Shown here in pieces: positions 1 to 8,889 of a stretch of DNA of 64,000 bases. Every line of letters begins with the position of its first letter. The stretch's first letter is position 1. Origin of the DNA: Clavaria fumosa (taxonomy: Eukaryota; Basidiomycota; Agaricomycetes; Agaricales; Clavariaceae); contig OX637802.1 in the NCBI GenBank assembly GCA_951802425.1, positions 1,302,001-1,366,000 on the forward strand, given 5' to 3'. The notes below the pieces were generated by a model. The model did no database searches, was not told where the DNA came from, and saw nothing but the letters and a program-made list of their open reading frames with translations. A program made the position numbers and the translations under genes.

Positions 1-448
1 AGGAACGAGGCTACGCGCTCTGAGTCGCGCAGGATAGGGGAGGCAACAAAGGGAAAAGGGGACGCCGAATAAGGAAGGTAGCGGTGAGGTACGAATGTGG
101 GGAGGACGACAGAGGGAATGCTTGGCGCGGTCTTGGCTGCCCGAGGGGAGACCTCAATTAAGCCCGTTTAGGTTAGATTGGTTGATGGGGCACGTCAGAG
201 GCATTTTAGCTGATCCGCCTCCATCACGAATTGCAAAGCGTGGGAAATCGCAAGGAACGTGGGTGGGGGCACGTGATGGGTGCTGGTCGCGGGCCTATAA
301 GCGCCAGGGGGGTCGCGAGTGTGGAGTTGAGGTCGCGGGCGGGCGCTTAAGGTCGCAGGGGGTCACGTGGTCCCGTACTCGGTCCTTGTAACTAGATCCT
401 AGCGCGTTGCTGACTTAGTGACGGCGGCTTACGTAATGGATCCTGACA
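1..448 (-). repeat. 3' LTR of element A (partial)
   Basis: These bases repeat 6040-6810 once the inserted solo LTR and its 5 bp duplication are removed; both stretches are then 448 bp. In sense orientation the LTR starts TGTCAGGATCC. The terminal 131 bp lie outside the window. Confidence 0.95.
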
Positions 449-463
449 TGGCCCCCTCCTCAA
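449..463 (-). other. Polypurine tract of element A
   Basis: Directly inside the 3' LTR the sense strand reads GAGGAGGGGGCCA, a purine-rich plus-strand priming site. It lies between the integrase stop (487) and the LTR, leaving no room for an extra 3' ORF in this family. Confidence 0.8.
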
Positions 464-486
464 GGCTGGGCATCTCGACCGGCCAA

Positions 487-3400
487 TCACGCCTTATCCA
501 GGTGTTTGAGGAAGAAGTCGTGGAGGAGAATTGCGGTGTTGGTAAGGTTCTGGCGGGGTTCCCAAGTATTCTCTTCGATGGGGTAGCCTTGCCACTTTAC
601 CAGATACTTCACTCCTCGCCCTACTTTCTTCACATCCAGGATTTCTTCGACCTCATACTCCAAATGGTTGTCGTCGATGGTCGGGGGGGGCGGGGGTGGT
701 CGGGCTTGAGAAGCGAAAGAAGGAGGGATGAACGGGGTGAGGAGCAACTCATTAAATACATCATGGATTCGCCAGGCCGGGGGCAGCTTGAGGCGATATC
801 CAGCTGGTCCCACCTTCTCTATGATGGCGAAGGGTCCAGCGCGTTTGTTGTCGAGTTTCTTGTTTGGGCGGTCCATTTTCAGGTTTCGCGTGTCGAGCCA
901 AACTAAGTCTCCCTTCCCATACTCGCGGCTGGGTCGTTTTCCACTGTCGTAGCTTTTCTTCATTGCTAGCGCGGCTTTCTCCATGGCCTCTTTGGCAGCA
1001 CGTTGCGATTCTTCCAACTTCGCCATCCACTCATCTGCAGCTGGGTTCACTTCTGTCCGCGGGTGTATACCTCCATTCCAGGGGTGTCGGCCGCAGTCCA
1101 AGAAGAAGGGCATATAGCCTGTCGCGGAGTGTTCCCGGTTATTCAACGCAAACTCTGCTGTGCTCAACCACTCTGCCCAATCATCCTGGAGATGGTCGAC
1201 ATATCCTCGCAGGTAAGTCTCGATCTCCTGATTTACTCGCTCTGTTTGTCCGTCAGTTTGGGGGTGGAAGGCGGTACTCGGGTTAGCCTTTATCCCAATC
1301 ATCCGGTAGAATTCCTTCATGAATCGAGAGACGAATTGTGGGCCACGGTCGCTGACGACCTTCTGGGGAATTCCGTGGTTCCGGAATACTCGGTCGCGGA
1401 GGATCCTCGCAGCTCCCAGGCTGGTCAAGTCGAAACCGATCGCTTCGATGAGAGTGCGCTTGGTGAATTTGTCCACGATTACAAGGATGGAGTCGAACCC
1501 GCGGGACTGTGGTAATGGTCCTACTATGTCCCAGCTGATCGCCCACCATGGGCCGTTTGGGACTGGGTGTGGGTACAGAGGCGCGGCGCGTTTGGTTCGA
1601 TCGGGCTTGGTTCTCTGGCAACCTTCGCATCCGGATACGTACTTCTCCACATCCTTCACCATCTCGGGCCACCAGTAGGCCTTGACCATTGCGGCTTTCA
1701 TTTTCTTTTTTCCGGGGTGTCCTGCGGTGGGGAGGTCATGTTCATAGTTGAGCACCACCTCGCGAACGCTCGCGGGTATCCACACAGTGTTGTTTCTCCA
1801 CCAAAGCCTGAGGCGGTCTCACGTCCAACTGTCATCAATCTCCATGGGCTTCGGGACATACTCCGCGCTCTTTTTCTGGAGGAGCGTCTCCATTTCCGAG
1901 GTAAAGCTGGTGCGGACGTTCATGTCAGCGGGGAGCATCTGGACGGGGGCATCTTCTTCGGCAGCATCTCCGTAGTCTGGCCTTCGCGAGAGGGTGTCGG
2001 CTTTGGTGTTGCTCTTGCCCGTCCGATACTTGATTTCAAAGTCAAAACTTTGGAGTTCTCCGTACCAGCGTACCTGTCGTGGCTTCAGTTTTTGGGGCTT
2101 TCTGAAGTATTGCAGGTTGGCATGGTCCGTCCAAATCTCGAAGGTCTCGTCCACTCCCACTAGATACGCTCTCCACTCTCTTAGAGCCCTGATGACCGCG
2201 AGGAGTTCTTTGTCGTAGACATCATAGTTTTTCTCGGCGGCTGTGAGGGCCTCGGAGATGTAGTCGACCGGTCTCCAGGTTCCATCAGGCTGCTGCTGCG
2301 AAAGAACACCACCTGTCGCGAGGTTACTCGCGTCTGTTTCTACCTTCCATCTGCCCGAGTCCTGGGGTAGGGCGAGGACCGGGGCTGAGACAAGCGCTCC
2401 TTTCACATCCAGGAAGGCCGCGACCTGTTCGCTCTGCCAACACCAGGGGACGTTGCCGGTGAGCTTAAACAGGGGCTTGGCTCGCGTGGACAGGTTGGGG
2501 ATGAATCTCCGCAAGTGGTTGACCATTCCCAAGAAGCGCTGGAGTTCTTTGACGTTTCGGGGCACTGGCCAGTTTCGGATAGCTTCTGCCTTGGCCGGGT
2601 TGTGTTCGAGGCGATTATGCGAGAGCCTGAGCCCAAGGTAGAACACCTCAGCCTTCTCGAACTCACACTTGCTTAACCGGAGGCATAGCCCATTCTCACG
2701 GAATCTCTGCAGTACCCGATCCATCCAGTAGTGGTGGGTCGCGAGGTCGTCTGCGAAGATGATGACGTCATCGATGTACGCGAGGACGTGTCCGCCGGCG
2801 ATCTCCTCTCTCAGGATGTGGTTCATGAACCTCTGGAAGGTCGCGGGGGCATTCTGGAGTCCGAACCACATTACCGTAGGTTCGAACAAACCTCACGACG
2901 TTAGGAACGCGCATCTCTCCTGGTGCCCCTCCCACAACCTCATGGACGGAAATCCCCCCTTCGCATCGATCTTGGAGAAGATCCTGGCTCCACGCAGCTT
3001 GTCTACACAGTTGCGGATGCGTGGCAACGGGAACTTGTCTTTGATCAAAAATGAGTTGAGGCGCGAGTAGTCGATGATCGGTCGGAGTTTGTCCTTTTCT
3101 CGCTTAAAGAAGAACGGACTGGCATAGGGCGATTTGGAGGGTCTTATCCTTCCTGATGCGAGCTGTTCGTCAATCCACCTATTCATCTCAATCGTCTCTT
3201 CTCTCGTCAGCGAGTACAGTTTGGAGGATAAGTGGCCCGGGTCCTCGCGGAACTCGATCTTAATGTCAAAATCGGGTCGCAGTTTAGGCAACTCGTCCCA
3301 CTTGGCTTCACTAAAGACTGTTGGGTATAGCGACGGCCAGTCAGGCATGTCTCCGGTGTCCGAAAAGCGGATATCCATGGTTGTTCGCAGTGCATTGTCC

Positions 3401-4275
3401 CAATCACTGCTCCTTGGATAGGCCCAGGGACTCGCGAGGAGCGGGTCGAAGTGGCAACTCGCGGGGCAGCGTTTGAAGGAGACCTTCCCCAGTGGCCAAT
3501 CGATCTCCGGGTTGTGTTTGGATAGCCAGTCGTGTCCCAGGATGATCTTGTGCGACTTGGCTGTTCCGAGCAAGAAGTGTATTCTCTCTTGGTGGTCCCC
3601 TATGGTCAACAGGAGGTCGATGCCGTAGCGAATAGGCCCGCTTTTGTTTGCCAATCCATCCACATTGTATACCTTGATCGGGTTCTGCAGCGGCACAGGT
3701 TCTAGTCCGAGCTCCCTGCACCAGGCTAGGTCCATGAAGCAGTTAGTACATCCCGAATCGATCAGGACTTTAACGCCTCCCCACTCAGCCGTGGTTAGAG
3801 TCTCAAAGTGCGCCGGTAGGGTCAACTCTCTCTTTCGCCTCTTTGGTTTCTCCTCTGCGACTTTTGTTGTTCTGTTGTCCTCAAGTTCATTCGCGCTCCG
3901 GGCGTGTCTCCGTTGCAAGATTGTGTATTTGGGTATACTTGCTACGGGTACAGGGGCGGGGGTGGGAACGAGACTTGTATTGTTACAGAGACGCCAGTTC
4001 GGACTTACTGCGTCTCTCCTCCAAAATCCTGCTCCTGGGTGGGAGCCGGCAGGAGCTGTTGTTGGTGTTGCTGGGCCTGTGGGGCACCAGCCATCTGCCT
4101 CTCTCTCTCGTAGATCGCGAGCCTGTCGCAAAGTAGCGCGAGTTCGTTCTCGTATTCTTCCACTTCTACTGGGCCAGGGACCATCGCATGTACCTGCGGC
4201 CTCGGGACATAGGGTCGCGAGTCCGGGAGGTGGCAGTTGCGGGCAATGTGTCCTACCTGGCCACAGCGGAAGCAT
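487..4275 (-). pseudogene. pol of element A: protease-RT-RNase H-integrase-chromodomain, two nonsense codons
   Basis: A single reading frame broken by two TGA stops (2893-2895 in RT and 1819-1821 before integrase). Aspartic protease: LIDSGCTNCFMD, then ILGHDWL. RT: IIDYSRLN, the YIDDVIIFAD active site, FLGMVNHLRRF. RNase H: ETDASNLATGG. Integrase: HHCC zinc site (CEGCQRTKPDRTK), SWDIVGPLP, VVSDRGPQF, HPQTDGQTERVNQE. Chromodomain near the C-terminus: YLVKWQGYPIEENTWEP. The frame is open well upstream of the gag stop and is -1 relative to gag, so pol was probably made by -1 frameshifting. At the 1819 stop, family C has CGA (Arg), so C-to-T decay is the likely cause. Confidence 0.92.
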
Positions 4276-5075
4276 CGACGCTCGGCCGCAGGAGCTCGCG
4301 TCTGGTCTACGATCATCCGGTCACCGGCACCAGCGGGACGGGGCATGATCTGTGGAACAGGAGCGCGTTGCTGCTGTTGCGGAGCAGAGGGGAAGTGAGG
4401 CGCGGGTCGCGGGGGGTTCGAGTTCGGATAGCGCGGGGGTGTAGGCAGCGGTCGTGACTGTTGGAACTGAGGCGGGGCCGGGCGGCTGGCGTTCTGCTCG
4501 CGGATGATCGCGTCAAGCCGTCGTTGCTGAGCGTCCAGGGTCTCGACCAGATGCTTCCACTGGGCATAGGTAACTGGCATGGGGTTGACGTTGTAGACCC
4601 GCGTGGTCAACCTCCGGTTGAGATTCGTCTCCAGCCAGTGGATGAGCACGTCAGAGTCGTCGACCGGGTCCAGTTCCGCCTTGCGCATCAGCGTTTCGAA
4701 AAGGGCGAAGAACTCCGTGGCTTCCAGTGCTCCCTGTTTCAGCTTCGCTATGTCGTTCAGGGCGGTCGCGGTAATGTTTGGGTCGTCGAAGGCTCTCCGC
4801 AGATCCACAACGAAATCTTCCCAAGTTCCTGCCACTCCAGCATTCAGGATCTCGTCACCTCGCATGTTCGCCCATTCCGCAGCGAACCCTTCTCCTGTAA
4901 TCTTACTCAGCGCAAATAGGATCTTGTTCAGGTCACTGGCATAGAGCCCCTGGTTTCCCAGGAACTGTAGTCGGAGGGACCTGAGGAAGGTCCGGAAGTT
5001 CTTCTTATTTCCATCAAAAGAAGGAACGGCTAGGTCCAGCCTCGGCATTGGGGCTGTGGGGACAGCGTCCGCCAT
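4005..5075 (-). CDS. Gag of element A with CCHC zinc knuckle
   Basis: An intact 356-codon Gag. The N-terminal half is the retrotransposon capsid-like domain (FRTFLRSLRLQF, FAAEWANMRG, then an ATEFFALFETLMRKA stretch). A proline/glutamine-rich linker follows, then one CX2CX4HX4C knuckle (CFRCGQVGHIARNC) for RNA binding. It assembles the cytoplasmic virus-like particle. The 5' end overlaps the leader ORF by about 60 nt in another frame, and the 3' end overlaps the pol frame by roughly 270 nt. It is closely similar to the Gag of family C. Confidence 0.93.
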   Translation of the reverse strand: MADAVPTAPMPRLDLAVPSFDGNKKNFRTFLRSLRLQFLGNQGLYASDLNKILFALSKITGEGFAAEWANMRGDEILNAGVAGTWEDFVVDLRRAFDDPNITATALNDIAKLKQGALEATEFFALFETLMRKAELDPVDDSDVLIHWLETNLNRRLTTRVYNVNPMPVTYAQWKHLVETLDAQQRRLDAIIREQNASRPAPPQFQQSRPLPTPPRYPNSNPPRPAPHFPSAPQQQQRAPVPQIMPRPAGAGDRMIVDQTRAPAAERRCFRCGQVGHIARNCHLPDSRPYVPRPQVHAMVPGPVEVEEYENELALLCDRLAIYERERQMAGAPQAQQHQQQLLPAPTQEQDFGGETQ

Positions 5076-5889
5076 TTCGGGTGCGGGCGAGGGCGGCGGC
5101 GAGGGTTCTGGCGGCGATGGATTTGCGGGTTGGGGTCGCGGTTCCGGCTCTGGAGCCGCAGGTGATTGTGGTGGTGGTGGTGGCGACGGTGCTTGCCGGG
5201 CTAGGCGCTCGTCTAAACTCGCGAAGTCTACGGGGGGTTCGGTATGAACTGGTGGTGCTGGGGGGGATGGGGTTGATAGGACGGGGGATGAAAGCGAGGG
5301 GTCGGTATTCGTGGACGATGAACTGTTCGACTCCGAGGAGGGTAAGCTCTGTCTGGATCTCCACAGAAATGTACGCGGGTTCGTTCGTCGACTCGTCGTT
5401 GTCGCTGTTTATGTAGTCCTCGAGGTTGTCGAGGTTAACGTCAATGGTGCTGTGTGCGGGCGATCTCGTGCCTGAGGTCGCGGAGTCTGGTAATGCAATC
5501 GCTAGGGCTTCTCTCAATCTCTGCTCTCGTCTGCTCTGTTCTTGTGCGTATAGCCTTCCGAAATAAGGCGCGAGTCTTCTTTCCTCCTCAATAATCCACA
5601 ATTCGAAAGGGCGTAGCTCTCGCGGTCTCAGTACCGCAGTTTCCGTCTCCGAGACGTCGGATTCCGTAGGTGTGTCTGGGTAGAATTCAGTTCGTACGCG
5701 AGTATCAAAGTACCTCACCCAATATTCGTCTTCTCCAAAGTCCAGGACTGTGGTGAGCCACTCGTCCGTTATGTCCTCGTTACGCGTCGGATACGCCAGG
5801 GTGATTCTCTCGTCGCTCTGTTGCACGCGACGGGCAGGGGGTAAAGAGAAAGCTAGGCCGACCGGGGGTTGACAGGGTCGAGGTAGCAA
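5014..5889 (-). CDS. Leader ORF (ORF0) upstream of gag in element A, function unknown
   Basis: A 291-codon ORF between the self-priming site and gag on the sense strand, starting only 8 nt inside the priming site and running past the gag start. I do not recognise a domain. The central part is acidic (DNLEDYINSDNDESTNEP) and followed by SVEIQTELTLLG; the C-terminal third is rich in Ser/Thr/Arg. Families B1 and B2 also have an acidic ORF in this position with VQTD/AQT motifs, so a leader protein may be a shared trait. The start is the first ATG and is uncertain. Confidence 0.6.
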   Translation of the reverse strand: MLPRPCQPPVGLAFSLPPARRVQQSDERITLAYPTRNEDITDEWLTTVLDFGEDEYWVRYFDTRVRTEFYPDTPTESDVSETETAVLRPRELRPFELWIIEEERRLAPYFGRLYAQEQSRREQRLREALAIALPDSATSGTRSPAHSTIDVNLDNLEDYINSDNDESTNEPAYISVEIQTELTLLGVEQFIVHEYRPLAFIPRPINPIPPSTTSSYRTPRRLREFRRAPSPASTVATTTTTITCGSRAGTATPTRKSIAARTLAAALARTRNGGRCPHSPNAEAGPSRSFF

Positions 5890-5896
5890 GGGGTGG

Positions 5897-5998
5897 ACGT
5901 TGAAATTGTGTCAGTCCGAGTCCCTCACAGAAGCGAGAAGGGGAAAGAAGCTCGATTTCAACGTGAGGGCCTACACTCATTACAAGGTGTTATATATA
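5897..5998 (-). promoter_or_regulatory. TATA box, predicted start and self-priming site of element A
   Basis: On the sense strand a TATATATAA box (5998-5990) lies 34 nt upstream of ACGTTGAAAT (5964-5955). The exact complement ATTTCAACGT (5906-5897) sits just inside the 5' LTR, where a tRNA-binding site would be expected. This is the arrangement by which Tf1/sushi elements prime minus-strand DNA from their own mRNA 5' end. The transcription start is inferred from TATA spacing. Confidence 0.75.
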
Positions 5999-6810
5999 CT
6001 GGGAGAAGGGGGCTGTGTAGGGAGTGAGTCATAAGTAAGAGGAACGAGGCTACGCGCTCTGAGTCGCGCAGGATAGGGGAGGCAACAAAGGGAAAAGGGG
6101 ATGCCGAATAAGGAAGGTAGCGGTGAGGTACGAATGTGGGGAGGACGACAGAGGGAATGCTTGGCGCGGTCTTGGCTGCCCGAGGGGAGACCTCAATTAA
6201 GCCCGTTTAGGTTAGATTGGTTGATGGGGCACGTCAGAGGCATTTTAGCTGATCCGCCTCCATCACGAATTGCAAAGCGTGGGAAATCGCAAGGAACGTG
6301 GGTGGGGGCACGTGATGGGTGCTGGTCGCGGGCCTATTGTTGGAATTGGCTATCTCAGCCATCGATCAGATAAGCGCTTATTCATTTCACTTTAGTCATC
6401 AGACCGGGCCCCTTAGTAAGAATGTCATGTGATTATGTAGAGGTACTAACGCCATTGGTAGTTATTAATAGCTATCACATGACTGCAGTAGTATATAAGT
6501 AGCTCACCAGATGTAGTAGATACCCATCTGGTTATCCAGTTTTGTGCCCCGGTTTACCACTGCCGCTACCGACTCGACTTCGCTCATCGTCACTGTCGTC
6601 GTCCTTCGATAGGATCCTCACCGATCAGCACACCGACAACCAGATTCTATTAACACCTATAAGCGCCAGGGGGGTCGCGAGTGTGGAGTTGAGGTCGCGG
6701 GCGGGCGCTTAAGGTCGCAGGGGGTCACGTGGTCCCGTACTCGGTCCTCGTAACTAGATCCTAGCGCGTTGCTGACTTAGTGACGGCGGCTTACGTAATG
6801 GATCCTGACA
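5909..6810 (-). repeat. 5' LTR of element A
   Basis: Its termini are TGTCAG and CTGACA in sense orientation. It is 579 bp after removal of the solo LTR insertion (6338-6655 plus the CCTAT duplication). It contains TGAGTCA at 6025-6031, just upstream of the TATA box. Confidence 0.88.
6338..6655 (+). repeat. Solo LTR of the Gag-only family (alpha type)
   Basis: A 318 bp copy starting TGTTGGAATTGG and ending CTATTAACA, flanked by perfect 5 bp duplications CCTAT (6333-6337 and 6656-6660). It splits the 5' LTR of element A. It was formed by recombination between the two LTRs of a full Gag-only element. Confidence 0.97.
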
Positions 6811-8238
6811 ACTGGATAAATTTGGCGCAGTCAAATTAATGTACAGGGAGTTGGCAGGGTCAGAAATGGCGGATGCGCCAAGGCAGAACTCATAAGTCAC
6901 ACAGGCTGCTTCGGAGCAACCCTCCAGCTGTGCAGAGTTCAAAGGGCTGCTTATGAGTTTTTTGCCGCCTTAGGTTTGGCTTCAGACTGCAGTTTGGAAG
7001 TTGCAGCTGTGTGCGCCTTACCCTTCTGATTCTGGGTGGTCTTTGGACAGTCCTTCGTGACATGTCTGGTGCCTCCACAAACTAGGCACAAATTATTATC
7101 AAAGCACCACTGGTGCTCTTCCAGGGTTAACTTCCCATCTTTGCCAATCTTTCCTTCAAGGGGATTGGACTTCTTCGCCTGGTTGGAAGAACTTGGCGAA
7201 TTGCCAGAATTCGATTTTCCGGACTTATCTGCCCTGGACTGTCTGGAGCGGTTCTGATTCTGATTCTGGGGCTTTTTCTTGGTTTTTGAGGAGTTATCCC
7301 CCCTTTGGAGCCTTGCATGCAAGCTCCCCGCAGCATTCCCAGTAATGTCAGTCGATGTTGTGGGTGAGCTTCCAGAGTTCCAGAAGCAAGGTCAGTTTCC
7401 TGATCCGGTTCGGGAGGCCCCGATAATAGTTGTGGCAGAGTGCGGCTTCGTCCCATTGAAGGCACATGGAAATGTGGTTGAACTTGACATTGTACTTGGT
7501 GATGCGGTGCGAGTCCTTCATGCAGAGATGGTCAATCTCTGCTTCCACGTGTCCAGTCGGGTCAAAGGGGCTGAAATTGTTTTTGAGTTCCTGAAGGAAC
7601 AGGCCCCAGTCTTCAAGCCAATCTTCTTCCAGAGCTTCTTCAAGGAGGGCCAGTTCAAACCATTTGAGGGCCATACCTTGGAGGAAGGAGACAGCAAAAT
7701 TGACTTTTACCAAGTCCTGTGATGAGCCCTTGTCCTTGGTGGACTCTGCAAGGGCTTGGATGGCTTCGGCGAGATTGGGTGGGGGTGCTGCAGGGTCTCG
7801 GCTGGTTGGGGTAGTGATGTCAGGAGATGAGACTTCACTCGGAGTTATGGAAAGTGGGGCGTCAGCCTCTGGTTCCCTGGGGGATGGGGGTCGACTACGG
7901 ACTGGGTTTAGGCAGGTGCTATGATGGGGTTGTTCTGAGGACATATTGATTGGAGGACTACAAACGTGTGAGTCTGGATACACTGTTATGATCGTGCTTG
8001 GAGGGTCGGAGGGGAGCTGAGGGTGGTCATGAAAAAGATGAAAAGAAATCCTATCTGGTCTAACATGAGCCACTGGACCAAAAATAACTGGGACAACCTG
8101 TCCATCTAGCCACACTCCTATCATTGTCCAGGGGACAATGGGGTCAATAGGGTGAATGGTGATTCCCCAGGAGAGAGAGGGGAGGCCCTGCCCAAGGAGG
8201 GAGGCCTGATCCATATTGACAATAGTGAAAAAGAACAT
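6811..8238 (-). pseudogene. Gag remnant of gypsy element E, truncated by insertion of A
   Basis: The minus strand encodes a Gag of a different gypsy lineage from A, B, C and D: a Pro/Ser-rich N-terminus, FLQGMALKWFE, then FLQELKNNFSPFDPTG, and a CX2CX4HX4C knuckle (CLVCGGTRHVTKDC, near 7080). A one-base frameshift near 7340 separates the two halves. Downstream a third frame continues (NSLYINLTAPNLSS) as a likely start of the protease region, until element A's LTR cuts it at 6810. An ATG at 7944 is a plausible Gag start; the frame stays open to 8238. The pol part is not in the window. Confidence 0.78.
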
Positions 8239-8515
8239 TTTGCTTGGAATAACACATTAGAGAATCTCTAATAGTGTAGAATCAAGAACATACTAGTGTT
8301 TCTGAGTGGTCTGAGTAGGAATAGAGTGTAGTGGTGGTGGTAAAAGGTAGTGGTGGTGGTGGAAAATAAATGTGTTCTGGGGGTGTGGCACAGGTGCATC
8401 CATTGTTGTCACATGCTCATCACATGACACTCTGAACAATGCAGGTGTGGCTATTCGCTCTCTCATTCTTCTCTCATCTCATTTCAACTGCTAATAACCA
8501 CTATACTCTATACTC

Positions 8516-8755
8516 ATGGACTCCCCTCCCCACTTCCCTAATGGCACAAGAGTCTGGATGTTTGGGCATCTAGGCATCTTATATGGGACTGTTGTCAAAA
8601 CAGTGAGGATGGCTGATGGGACCCAGCTGGTGGAGATCAAGGTGGATGGGGAGGATCCTACCAAACCTAGGACACTGCCTGTATGCACTGTCCATCAGAT
8701 GAGTAAGTGGCCTTCTATTTGTCTTCTTCTGTTCACTAACTTGCTTCTAGTGTGA
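8516..8755 (+). CDS. Small unknown ORF with a promoter-like leader
   Basis: A 79-codon ORF beginning MDSPPHFPNGTRVWM, with a compact pattern of alternating beta-like segments (YGTVVKTVRMADGTQLVEI). I do not recognise the family. The ATG is preceded by a pyrimidine-rich stretch (8458-8515) typical of fungal leaders. A possible 48 nt intron with GTAAGT donor (8703), CTAAC branch and CTAG acceptor (8750) would shorten the product to about 64 residues. The upstream 8239-8457 holds GTGG-rich simple sequence and no recognisable feature. It could be a host gene or a fragment cut by the neighbouring LINE. Confidence 0.35.
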   Translation: MDSPPHFPNGTRVWMFGHLGILYGTVVKTVRMADGTQLVEIKVDGEDPTKPRTLPVCTVHQMSKWPSICLLLFTNLLLV

Positions 8756-8889
8756 CACTGGAACTGGAGATAGTATTTCCAGTCCAGACCTGAAGGGAAT
8801 GGCATGGGCATGACAGGTTACACAATGCTATGCACAGGAGAGTATGACCTCTCCGCAGCCCCCTAAGTCCAATTAAAAATGCTTGTTTC

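Larger units (their letters stand above)
1..6810 (-). mobile_element. Ty3/gypsy chromodomain element A (3' LTR cut by window start)
   Basis: A Ty3/gypsy LTR retrotransposon read on the minus strand. In sense order it has a 5' LTR (6810-5909), a self-priming site, a leader ORF, gag, pol, a polypurine tract and a 3' LTR (448-1, cut by the window). Pol order is protease, RT, RNase H, integrase, chromodomain, the chromovirus arrangement. Where both LTRs are visible I see two differences, at 62 versus its partner near 6102 and at 389 versus its partner near 6749. Both are C/T changes at CpG. The right LTR is interrupted by a solo LTR at 6338-6655. The element lies in the gag-pol of an older gypsy element (E, 6811 onward). 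Its outer left flank is outside the window, so its target duplication cannot be checked. Confidence 0.93.
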
